NCBI GenBank assembly: GCA_021160885.1
Contig: JAGHBR010000247.1
Coordinates: forward strand, 1 to 8,074
Length of the DNA: 8,074 nt
Source: Caldisericaceae bacterium
GTDB taxonomy: Bacteria > Calditrichota > Calditrichia > Calditrichales > Calditrichaceae
Direction of reading: 5' to 3'
Part shown: positions 1 through 6,715 of the stretch, piece after piece
Numbering within the stretch: the first letter of the stretch is position 1
How the letters are laid out: each line of letters starts with the position of its first letter
Notes under the pieces: generated by a model
What the model was told of the DNA's origin: nothing
Database searches by the model: none
The model's input: the letters and a program-made list of their open reading frames with translations, nothing else
Position numbers and translations under genes: made by a program

Positions 1-2464
1 AATATCCATTATTTATGAAAAGAATATCATATTTTGATCGGAAAAACGGTATCTCTCTTAAATGACCAATAGTATCTACACTAAACTTAACTAAATATTT
101 GTTGTTTTCTTTAGTTGAATAATGATCAATAATTTGAGGTAAAATTTCTCCTGTACCAACTAAAGATGATTCATTGTCTAATATCTCAATTGAAGGAGAT
201 ACATAGCCAGCAGCTTTTTGTTTAGGAACAACTATTTGTACATTTCGGCCCGTATATCTAACATTTTCTTGTTCATCTAAGGCAACAACCAAATTGTTTT
301 CGGAAGGCATAATATTTACCACTTTACCCTCTATGCCATAATCATAAGCAGCCAGTCCGTAGTAATAAGTACGTCCATTTTCCACATTACGATCTACATA
401 ATAATGTTGAATACCGCTATCATCACCTAAGTAAAAGGATATCCCATTAAATTGTGCAAAACTTGCGGCACCTACTTTACCATCTTTTAAATCGCATTGA
501 AATATCGGCTTTTTTTCAATTATGTTACCATACATATCAGTAATTTGCTCTGCATCTAAAAAATGCTTATCAGTCGCTTTATAAAGTTTATATCCTTCAA
601 AATCATTCTTACCTTTAAGTAGGGGTTCACGCGTAAATTTATCGGCAACATCGTCCCATATTAATGTAACTTGCCCATCGCCCGGGATAGCCCTTAAGGT
701 TGGTAAGCGCGGCGGTTGGGCAAATCGATAGTCACTTTCATAAATACCTTGCACTATCTGCTTTTTTTGAAACAATGCCGGAGCCGAATGTTCACTGGAT
801 TGTAAACCCGCCAGGTTATCATAAGAATGAAGTTCAGCCATAGAAATACGTTCTGTTCTGCCTTTGGGTAAAGGGAAAGGACCTGTACCAAAAATAGTAT
901 AAAGATTTCCTATTACTCCTGTCCAGGGTATAAGTTTTTGACTGCTTAGCAATTCAAAAGTACCTTTATCGTCGCAACTCGCAGGCGCTTTTTCCATATC
1001 CGGTTCGTCAAATATGCGAAATGAAGTTAGGCCTATCATATCAGATTCAGAAATATCGGTAGCATTAAAATTTGGCTCACAACCATAACCTTCTAAAAAA
1101 TCTGGTTTGTGATTACATTCCGTACCGTCAGGATCTGGCCCATAATAGTTTATTTCTCCGGGCCCAACTCCATCCAATCCAACATCATCTCCCGGATTTT
1201 CAGTTTTCTCATAAATTCCATTTCCATTTTCATCTATTCCATCGACCCAATCTTGATCTTCATCTGCATCCCAATGGGGCTTTAAATCTTTTTCATCAAT
1301 TCCATAAAATTCAAGAAACTTATTTAAGTCATTAATTCCATAATAAGGGCCAACTTTTTCCATAGCTTGATTATCGCGCTTTTCATCAACCAATCCATCT
1401 TGATCATTATCAATATTATCATTCGGATTCCCCGGACTTTCCAGAAAAGCAAGTCCCATTATACCTGTATTTATGCCTCCAACTCCAGTACCATCAGTAT
1501 CCCAGAAATAGGCCATATCCACATAAGTATCAAAATAGCCAAGATCATCCTGATCACACCAATTTCCTTTGTGTCCAATTCCAGTATCTGTCAAATAACC
1601 AAACGCTACCTGTGGTAAAGAATAATTTGAAATATTTGAAATATCGTATTCCCAGAAAATAGCATCTCTTGCTTGAATATTATTCCATTGATAACCGCGT
1701 ACTTTAACACGAATACCAATTCCACCCCATGGGCAACCTTTTTGAATTGTGACATCTGGCCTTTTATCACCAATTAAAATATTGGGCCTTGGATAATATT
1801 TCACTTTCGAATTGGGTTGAAGATATTCCTGATCCTGAGCATCATTTGCAACAAAATAGCATTCAAGATCAGCATATTTTACGCCTCTGCCAAATCGTCC
1901 ATCCCATTCGCCTGGCCATTTAAGCTGATTTCCTCTTGAAGGCCATCCTTCAGGCGGCCATGATTCAGGACGATTACTCATAGCTGGATATTCACTATTG
2001 GGATTAAAATAGCCAAATACAGGATACAATCCCCATTGCACCGTTCCCGCATCGTTCATATCCATTCCTTGTCTGAAATTGCTTTCAACAAAATATAAAG
2101 TATCCAACTTCCCCTGACTGCCATAATATTGAATACTATCTGGATCAGTTACCGGAATATATCCAGGAAAGTCTTTGCGTATAAATACCTGAGCACCTAT
2201 GTTTAGTGAGATTCCATCGAGCATTCCTGTTCCACTTGCATCATTAGGCCATTTAGATTTATTAAAATTGGGCCAGTATGCAGCTTCTGTTGTATTTTTG
2301 AAATAAAGCAATATACGATTCCCATCCATATATCCTTCTCTCACTGCAGCAAGATCACCAGCCGGATCATCTGGCCCTTCGTACGGCTTTGCCTGACCGT
2401 AAATATCAGAAATAGACATGAATATAATAACGAAGAATAACGCAATTAATTTTATTTTCATCAT
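1..2464 (-). CDS. Large exported protein with Ca-loop-like segment and Fn3-like domain, 3' end outside window
   Basis: I translated this frame by hand: it is open from the ATG at 2464 to base 1 (821 codons, no stop), so the C-terminus lies outside the window. Residues 1-24 form a signal peptide (MMKIKLIALFFVIIF, then ISDIYG|QA). Residues about 347-437 are rich in Asp, Asn and Gly with loops such as DNDQDGLVDE (352-361) and DENGNGIYE (411-419), resembling dockerin, EF-hand or TSP3 calcium loops. An Fn3-like domain spans about 584-715, from PPRLPTLRAIPGDGQVTLIWDD to NGRTYYYGLAAYDYG, with an insertion between its halves. I recognise no catalytic motif. The first of two adjacent ATGs is preferred because AAGGGA (2472-2477) lies 7 bases upstream. 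It follows the 936-residue secreted-protein gene by 109 bases in the same direction. By analogy a T9SS sorting tail is expected beyond the edge, but this is not seen. Large uncharacterised Fn3/T9SS proteins of this sort often sit in secreted-protein operons of FCB bacteria. Its function is unknown; a surface or structural role is inference. Confidence 0.88.
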   Translation of the reverse strand, partial: MMKIKLIALFFVIIFMSISDIYGQAKPYEGPDDPAGDLAAVREGYMDGNRILLYFKNTTEAAYWPNFNKSKWPNDASGTGMLDGISLNIGAQVFIRKDFPGYIPVTDPDSIQYYGSQGKLDTLYFVESNFRQGMDMNDAGTVQWGLYPVFGYFNPNSEYPAMSNRPESWPPEGWPSRGNQLKWPGEWDGRFGRGVKYADLECYFVANDAQDQEYLQPNSKVKYYPRPNILIGDKRPDVTIQKGCPWGGIGIRVKVRGYQWNNIQARDAIFWEYDISNISNYSLPQVAFGYLTDTGIGHKGNWCDQDDLGYFDTYVDMAYFWDTDGTGVGGINTGIMGLAFLESPGNPNDNIDNDQDGLVDEKRDNQAMEKVGPYYGINDLNKFLEFYGIDEKDLKPHWDADEDQDWVDGIDENGNGIYEKTENPGDDVGLDGVGPGEINYYGPDPDGTECNHKPDFLEGYGCEPNFNATDISESDMIGLTSFRIFDEPDMEKAPASCDDKGTFELLSSQKLIPWTGVIGNLYTIFGTGPFPLPKGRTERISMAELHSYDNLAGLQSSEHSAPALFQKKQIVQGIYESDYRFAQPPRLPTLRAIPGDGQVTLIWDDVADKFTREPLLKGKNDFEGYKLYKATDKHFLDAEQITDMYGNIIEKKPIFQCDLKDGKVGAASFAQFNGISFYLGDDSGIQHYYVDRNVENGRTYYYGLAAYDYGIEGKVVNIMPSENNLVVALDEQENVRYTGRNVQIVVPKQKAAGYVSPSIEILDNESSLVGTGEILPQIIDHYSTKENNKYLVKFSVDTIGHLREIPFFRSKYDILFINNGY

Positions 2465-2523
2465 TATCTTATCCCTTATATCTTCAATAAGAAGCTGTTT
2501 GGTAATTAATCTATTATTTTAAA

Positions 2524-2559
2524 TCCCATTGCTGACCTAATTCAAGGCCAGCAATGGGA
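2524..2559 (-). terminator. Strong intergenic hairpin between the two secreted-protein genes
   Basis: TCCCATTGCTG (2524-2534) pairs perfectly with CAGCAATGGGA (2549-2559), and CCT/AGG can extend the stem past one mismatch. It begins 15 bases after the stop of the 936-residue gene. On the minus strand it is followed by ATTTAAAATAATAG, a weak U-tract. It is therefore either an inefficient intrinsic terminator that lets some transcription reach the downstream gene, or a 3'-end stabilising or processing hairpin. No convincing separate promoter for the downstream gene is visible in the 60 bases after the hairpin, which favours partial read-through. Confidence 0.7.
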
Positions 2560-2573
2560 AAACATAAGGAACC

Positions 2574-5384
2574 TTATTTTAAAAGAACCATTTTCTTTAC
2601 TTTTGTGTAATTACCTGCCTTAAGTCTGTAAAGATATATTCCCGAAGGCAGTTTTTGCCCCATGTCATTAGTAGCGTTCCATTTGATATGATAATTGCCA
2701 GCTTCAAAAACTCTATTAACCACAGTTGAAACTTTTTGTCCCAGTATATTAAAAATTTCAATTTCAACTTTGGCGTTCTTGTTCAGATTAAATACTATTG
2801 TAGTTGTGGGATTAAATGGATTTGGATAGTTGCCAACCAATTCAGTCTTTTTGGGTAAAAGAACTTTTTGTTCTTCTAATCCTGTCGGTGACTTATAAAG
2901 TATTGGATTTGCCCAATCAGCATGATCCCACCCCATGTCATTAATATCATCTATAAATAGTTTTAATGTGTCTGCATTTTTTACGCTAATTTTAATCAGT
3001 TCCGCAGGATCGCCCCATTTTTTGGCGTCACTTATAAATACGGTGTCTTTGTCTACCACAACTTTAAAGATTACACCGTTTCCACCAGCAGCTTCGTCGT
3101 CATGACCAATAAATGACATAAAATAATCGTAGTTTTTATCTAAGGCATAATCAACTTCAGCAGGAGCATGCATGCCTAAGCCTTTATCATATACAACGCC
3201 AGCAATTGTGATTGGATTACCATCTTCACTTAGGTCTTTATTTCCGTCAGCCCAACCATTTTTCCATTTGGTTTCTGACAAATCGGATAAATAATCAAAT
3301 GTTGTTGGCCATACTGTATAAATAAAACTTCCTTCTTCAGATGGGGCTGAATAGCTTCCGTTTTTAATATATTGAACTGTCCAGGTGTAGGTGCTATCCT
3401 CGACTAATTTATCTGCAGGAACTATTATAGACGTTTGTTTCACATTATCTGCATCCCAAATTTTAACTCCGGATTTTTCAACTTGAACGTAATACCCATC
3501 GGCGCCCATCACTTTTTGCCATTCTAACTTTGCTTCGAGTACTCTAACACCATTCTTAGGCGAAATAATAGTAACAGTTTCAGGAAGTCTTAAATCAACT
3601 TTTTTAATCACCGAATTAGAATAAAGACCTTTTGTGTCAACCGCTCTTATGGAATAATAATATGTAGTATCTGGAACGATGTCGCTATCTTCAAAAATTA
3701 AATCTCCATTGGGATCAACTGCTGCGATACTATCAAAAGGCGTCACAGTTACATCATCAAACCAGGCCTTTCCTTTAACGCTTTCTCCTGCTAAACCAAA
3801 TAGACAAGATGTATATTGGCCACCGGGAGGTATCGTACCATAATTTTCTACTACTGTATAATCATGGGTACCAAATAAGCCTTCGGATGTCACATCTGCA
3901 GATGTATATCCAAAATCGATATGTACTCCACTTCCACCTTCTACATTTTCAGTTTTTATAAAGCCTCTAATCAGAGCATCGCATCCTTTACCTTTAGATC
4001 CTTCCGGTGGTAAAACTCTTCTATAGACCATGCCCCAGCCGCCGGTTTCATGATCCATTTCGATACAAAAGCTACCAGAATGTGGGTTTTCACTATCCCA
4101 TGAATGGTTCGCTTGCTCGCCATAAGACCAGAATCCCCAATGTGCAGGGAATGTAAAATCATCATTAGGATCTTCGAAGCTGGAATTTACCTGAATATTT
4201 CCCGTGGTATCATTTTGAATGATTTTTTTAATTAGATAATAAGCAATAGGATTGCTACCTTGTGGAGATTCATCCCATTTGAGAATAATTTTTGAACCAT
4301 CATAATCAACCGATACATTTTCTGGTGCTTCTGGTGGTTTACCTATAAATTCTATATTTACATCATCAAACCAGGCAGTACCGTCGTTCTCTGTACTATC
4401 AATACCTAAATAGCAACGCCAAGCTCCCCACGATGTCTCATGATACACTACATTTTCTTCAACATAAGTCCAATCATTATCTCCATGTAAACTAATGCCG
4501 CCAATCGTATGATTATCCCAGGCTGTAATAAAACATGCGCCTCTTCCACCTGTTACTCCTTGTGTCTTAATCCATCCACTAAATTTATAAACCGCGCCAT
4601 CAACCAAACCATCCGGTTCAGGTCCTTTATCCTGCCTTATTATTATCTCCCCCGCTTTATTTGCCGGGCGATAAAGTTTGCAAGATTTTGATCCTCCATG
4701 AAATACAGTCTCATCTAAAGAAATTGTTCCCATATCATCTGTATTGGTATCTAAAACCCAACCAAGTGGAAAACCTGGATTTTGCGGATCTTCCGTTTCA
4801 AAATCCCCATTCACAAACCATTGTCCTACTGATCCTTCTTCTTCAACAGAAATATCATCAAACCAGGCTGTACCTTTAATTTTTAGTCCTTCACCTAGTT
4901 TGCAATGTACTTCAATCGTATCAGCATCATCAGTTGTAGTAACCTCTAATTCCACATAAGTCCAATCTTCTGTCCCTCCTACTCTAGCAGTCATATTATC
5001 CCACCAATTACCTTTTACATCTCCATCAATTCTAAGCTGAGCTCCGCCTTCCCACCAATTTGCACCAAGCTCGACGTTTTCCGTTTTAATATAGCCCGAT
5101 ACTTTATATTTGTAATTGGGTTTAACCGCAATCTTCTGATAAAATGAAGACATAGAGCTATCAGGGTGTACAATGCAAATAGATTTTGCTCCAGTATGAA
5201 AAACATTTGTAACCCAACTAAATTCTGGATTGCCAGTCTGTACATAGGTCGCCCAATTATCGGGTAATGCGCCTGTTCCATCCTCAAATCCAGGATTTTG
5301 GAGTAAATTTTGTCCCCAACCTAAGCTTGCCAATACAAAGATGGCCAGGCACAATGCCACAAATTTTGTAGGAACGTTCTTCAT
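2574..5384 (-). CDS. T9SS-secreted multi-CBM/Fn3/NPCBM carbohydrate-binding protein, no catalytic domain
   Basis: This 936-residue exported protein is built only of binding and linker modules. Residues 1-24 are a signal peptide (cleavage near GWG|QN). Three CBM4/9-like jelly-roll modules cover about 25-181, 188-347 and 395-548. They share an N(P)GFE/NGDFE-type start, a (S)G(Y/W/F)IKT(E/Q) strand and an AWFDD(I/V) end. An Fn3 domain starts at about 350 (PPEAPENVSVDYDG) and resumes at about 560-598 (TTYYYSIRAVDTKGLYSN), so module 3 sits inside it. A second Fn3-like domain covers about 600-690. An NPCBM-like module covers about 692-833 (YDKGLGMHAPAEVDY, FIGHDDE, DHADWANP). A T9SS type A sorting domain covers 848-936 (GNYPNPFNPTTT, then SGIYLYRLKAG). 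Export by T9SS to the cell surface or medium and glycan binding follow from these families; the ligand is unknown. The start is fixed by AAAAGGAGG five bases before the ATG. A LacI-type operator lies upstream. It could be a scaffold or adhesin, or a partner for separate glycosidases. Confidence 0.93.
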   Translation of the reverse strand: MKNVPTKFVALCLAIFVLASLGWGQNLLQNPGFEDGTGALPDNWATYVQTGNPEFSWVTNVFHTGAKSICIVHPDSSMSSFYQKIAVKPNYKYKVSGYIKTENVELGANWWEGGAQLRIDGDVKGNWWDNMTARVGGTEDWTYVELEVTTTDDADTIEVHCKLGEGLKIKGTAWFDDISVEEEGSVGQWFVNGDFETEDPQNPGFPLGWVLDTNTDDMGTISLDETVFHGGSKSCKLYRPANKAGEIIIRQDKGPEPDGLVDGAVYKFSGWIKTQGVTGGRGACFITAWDNHTIGGISLHGDNDWTYVEENVVYHETSWGAWRCYLGIDSTENDGTAWFDDVNIEFIGKPPEAPENVSVDYDGSKIILKWDESPQGSNPIAYYLIKKIIQNDTTGNIQVNSSFEDPNDDFTFPAHWGFWSYGEQANHSWDSENPHSGSFCIEMDHETGGWGMVYRRVLPPEGSKGKGCDALIRGFIKTENVEGGSGVHIDFGYTSADVTSEGLFGTHDYTVVENYGTIPPGGQYTSCLFGLAGESVKGKAWFDDVTVTPFDSIAAVDPNGDLIFEDSDIVPDTTYYYSIRAVDTKGLYSNSVIKKVDLRLPETVTIISPKNGVRVLEAKLEWQKVMGADGYYVQVEKSGVKIWDADNVKQTSIIVPADKLVEDSTYTWTVQYIKNGSYSAPSEEGSFIYTVWPTTFDYLSDLSETKWKNGWADGNKDLSEDGNPITIAGVVYDKGLGMHAPAEVDYALDKNYDYFMSFIGHDDEAAGGNGVIFKVVVDKDTVFISDAKKWGDPAELIKISVKNADTLKLFIDDINDMGWDHADWANPILYKSPTGLEEQKVLLPKKTELVGNYPNPFNPTTTIVFNLNKNAKVEIEIFNILGQKVSTVVNRVFEAGNYHIKWNATNDMGQKLPSGIYLYRLKAGNYTKVKKMVLLK
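3741..5312 (-). repeat. Three homologous CBM4/9-like modules within one gene
   Basis: The modules occupy about 4842-5312, 4344-4823 and 3741-4202. The segment encoding AWFDD keeps a DNA identity of 15 bases in all three (ATCATCAAACCAGGC on the plus strand at 4854-4868, 4362-4376 and 3753-3767). The second and third copies share 19 bases (TTACATCATCAAACCAGGC). Each module also has a Cys at the equivalent strand (KSICIV, KSCKLY, SFCIEM). This indicates duplication of an ancestral module followed by divergence; boundaries are estimated by eye. Confidence 0.8.
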
Positions 5385-5479
5385 AACTTCCTCCTTTTGG
5401 TTAATAAAATGAAAAGATTTAAGGTACTGACATATAAAAATTTCTTTTTTAGTATCACCTCCTTCCTGTTTACCTTCAT
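5381..5479 (-). CDS. Possible 32-codon leader ORF overlapping the next start by ATGA
   Basis: An ATG at 5479 opens a frame encoding MKVNRKEVILKKK, then a hydrophobic stretch (FLYVSTLNLFILL) and TKRRKL. It ends at a TGA that overlaps the ATG of the 936-residue gene as ATGA, a classic coupling arrangement. The ATG has no clear Shine-Dalgarno. An in-frame GTG at 5458 (25 residues) is preceded at short spacing by AGGAAGGAG. It may be a regulatory leader peptide, or only a chance frame in a 174-base AT-rich leader; part of its composition is dictated by the downstream Shine-Dalgarno. I do not recognise the peptide. Conservation of the frame in relatives would decide. Confidence 0.25.
   Translation of the reverse strand: MKVNRKEVILKKKFLYVSTLNLFILLTKRRKL
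5390..5398 (-). promoter_or_regulatory. Strong Shine-Dalgarno of the 936-residue protein gene
   Basis: AAAAGGAGG ends five bases before the ATG at 5384 and fixes the start codon. The Shine-Dalgarno also lies inside the last codons of the short upstream ORF (AAA AGG AGG AAG TTA TGA), so ribosomes translating that ORF would pass over it. Confidence 0.85.
5454..5464 (-). promoter_or_regulatory. Extra perfect anti-SD complement in the leader
   Basis: The minus strand reads AAGGAGGTGAT, which pairs over 11 consecutive bases with the conserved 16S 3' tail (ATCACCTCCTT as DNA). It lies 69 bases upstream of the ATG of the 936-residue gene, which has its own strong site. No ATG follows at normal spacing; only the GTG embedded in the motif is in frame with a short ORF. 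It may be a ribosome standby or leader-translation site. The sequence match is certain, the role is inference. Confidence 0.45.
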
Positions 5480-5501
5480 TTACGACTATTGTCGATTTCT
5501 T

Positions 5502-5530
5502 TTATTATTAAAGTCAGCCGCCACATTGAA
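5502..5530 (-). promoter_or_regulatory. Weak candidate promoter for the secreted-protein operon
   Basis: On the minus strand TTCAAT (5525-5530, inside the operator) is followed after 17 bases by TAATAA (5502-5507); an overlapping alternative -10 is AATAAT (5504-5509, 15-base spacing). Both hexamers are weak matches to sigma70, but a repressor on the operator would cover the -35 region directly, as expected for LacI control. Read-through from the regulator gene is an alternative, since no convincing terminator follows that gene. Confidence 0.25.
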
Positions 5531-5540
5531 TCGTTTCAAT
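5525..5540. promoter_or_regulatory. LacI-type operator upstream of the secreted-protein gene
   Basis: ATTGAATCGTTTCAAT is a 16-base palindrome with a central CG and a single asymmetric pair, close to the TTGAAACGTTTCAA style of LacI/CcpA-family operators. It lies in the 174-base gap after the regulator gene, 140 bases before the ATG of the secreted protein. The same 16 bases recur exactly at 6607-6622 before the regulator itself. The identity and position make repressor binding very likely, although it is not shown by experiment here. Confidence 0.85.
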
Positions 5541-5558
5541 AACAAAGCAAAAAATATA

Positions 5559-6605
5559 TTAATATCTCCACTTTAAGTTACTTTTCAATTTCAAAGGAGC
5601 ACCACACGATTGCCTTGTAATTAATTCTAACGGTAAAACTTTTTTTATTGAAAATTCTGGTTTCTTTTTAGTATGATTTAGCAGAATTTCTACCGCCATC
5701 CTCCCTAATTGTGCTTTGGGGAGTCGAATTGTGGTCAGAGTAGGAAAGACGTAAGATGCTTCAGGTATATCGTCATAACCCACAACTGCAATATCCTCAG
5801 GAATTCGTAAACCTTTTTCCTTAATAGCTTCCATAGCCCCAATTGCCATTAGATCATTAAACGCAAAAATTGCTTGAACCTGAGAATTATTTTCTAAAAA
5901 TTGTTTCATAGCTTTATATCCACCATTTAAACTAAAATCTCCTTGTTTAACAATTTCTGGATTAAAAGAAATTTTGTACTCTTCTAACGCCTTTTTATAA
6001 CCTTCATATCTTCCAAAACTTCCTCGATAAAAATCATCATCGTCTAATGGTCCAGTGATAATTCCAATCTTATTGTATCCTAAATCCAAAAGATGCTTTG
6101 TTGCTAAATAACCTCCTTTAATTGCATCAACAACAACGGTAGCGATTTCGGGAATTCCATAATCTCTTTCAATTACTACTATTAAAGGATGCTTTTTATC
6201 TAAATACTTTACAAGCTCCCTCTTAGGAACAACGCCACCAATTAGAATTATTCCGTCTACTTTTTTATCTAACAGAACATGAAATGCCTCTATTCCCAAT
6301 TGATAATCTTCATTAGAATCACATAATATTATTGAGTAACCATATTTATGAGCCAAAGCGCCAATATTACGGATAATTTGAGGGAAAAATGGATTAGTAA
6401 TATCGGGAACAATAACACCAATAGTATTTGTCCTCTGAGTACGAAGGTTTCTTGCTAATTGATTGGGTTGATAGTTTAATTCTTTAATAGCCTGGAGCAC
6501 ACGTTGTCGCGTTTTTTCGCTTACCCAAGATTTATTATTAATAACCGCCGAGGCAGTACCTACAGCAACACCACTTTTTTTAGCAACATCCTTTAACGTA
6601 GTCAT
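5559..6605 (-). CDS. LacI/GalR-family transcriptional repressor
   Basis: At 348 residues this is a full-length LacI-family regulator. The N-terminal helix-turn-helix (MTTLKDVAKKSGVAVGTAS, then AVINN) and hinge helix (NYQPNQLARNLR, 44-55) are intact. They are followed by a periplasmic-binding-protein-like effector domain with TIGVIVPDITNPFF (61-74), AIFAFNDLMAIGAM (245-258), VAVVGYDDI-type IAVVGYDDIPEA (272-283) and TTIRLPKAQLG (291-301). The start is the canonical family start, although no Shine-Dalgarno precedes it. The family usually binds a sugar or related small molecule that alters binding to a palindromic operator; the ligand here cannot be read from sequence. The recognition helix has TASAVIN where LacI has TVSRVVN, so Arg22 of LacI is replaced by Ala, a variant seen in the family. 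Two identical operators flank the gene. It most likely represses itself and the adjacent secreted carbohydrate-binding protein genes. Confidence 0.95.
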   Translation of the reverse strand: MTTLKDVAKKSGVAVGTASAVINNKSWVSEKTRQRVLQAIKELNYQPNQLARNLRTQRTNTIGVIVPDITNPFFPQIIRNIGALAHKYGYSIILCDSNEDYQLGIEAFHVLLDKKVDGIILIGGVVPKRELVKYLDKKHPLIVVIERDYGIPEIATVVVDAIKGGYLATKHLLDLGYNKIGIITGPLDDDDFYRGSFGRYEGYKKALEEYKISFNPEIVKQGDFSLNGGYKAMKQFLENNSQVQAIFAFNDLMAIGAMEAIKEKGLRIPEDIAVVGYDDIPEASYVFPTLTTIRLPKAQLGRMAVEILLNHTKKKPEFSIKKVLPLELITRQSCGAPLKLKSNLKWRY

Positions 6606-6606
6606 A

Positions 6607-6622
6607 ATTGAATCGTTTCAAT
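6607..6622. promoter_or_regulatory. LacI-type operator abutting the regulator start codon
   Basis: This is an exact copy of the 16-base palindrome at 5525-5540 (ATTGAATCGTTTCAAT). It ends one base before the ATG of the regulator, occupying the place where a Shine-Dalgarno would be, and lies about 60 bases downstream of the predicted transcription start. Binding there would act as a roadblock, giving negative autoregulation. The regulator appears to lack a Shine-Dalgarno as a result, which would keep its translation low. Confidence 0.85.
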
Positions 6623-6632
6623 TTACATTTTT

Positions 6633-6661
6633 AAAAAAAAGCCATTAATTAGGCTATTTTT
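6633..6661 (-). other. A-tract/hairpin/T-tract element in the regulator leader
   Basis: On the minus strand AAAAAT is followed by AGCC, an 8-base loop (TAATTAAT), GGCT and eight T. The stem is only four GC-containing pairs, extendable by A-T pairs past one mismatch. It lies between the predicted promoter and the start codon, so it could attenuate transcription of the regulator; it is nearly symmetric and could also act on the plus strand. It is weak, and no antiterminator partner is evident. Confidence 0.35.
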
Positions 6662-6686
6662 CTTTTGTCTTTAAAAAACTCGTGTA

Positions 6687-6715
6687 AAGATAAAAAAACA
6701 TTTTTAAATTGTCAA
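6687..6715 (-). promoter_or_regulatory. Sigma70-type promoter of the LacI-family regulator
   Basis: The minus strand has a perfect -35 TTGACA (6710-6715), a 17-base spacer rich in A and T, and TATCTT (6687-6692, four of six to TATAAT). The transcription start would fall near 6680, giving a leader of about 75 bases that contains the hairpin at 6633-6661 and ends in the operator. It is the best promoter match I found in the window. Confidence 0.6.

Noticed and set aside
1072..1618. Plus-strand open frames of 83 and 87 codons (1072-1335, 1367-1618)
   Set aside because: They lie antisense to the continuous minus-strand frame at 1-2464, and their His/Phe- and Ile-rich translations look like mirrored Asp/Asn/Gly codons, not a protein.
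3971..5287. Short frames in other phases within the 936-residue gene
   Set aside because: The coding frame has a signal peptide, recognisable domains in order and a sorting tail; the overlapping frames resemble no protein.
5551..5565. AT-only palindrome ATATTAATAT with a T-run after the regulator stop as a terminator
   Set aside because: There are no GC pairs and no room for a loop, so the hairpin would not be stable.
5559..6605. Regulator as a phage repressor
   Set aside because: It has the full sugar-binding-type effector domain and hinge helix of LacI/GalR proteins, and no phage genes are nearby.
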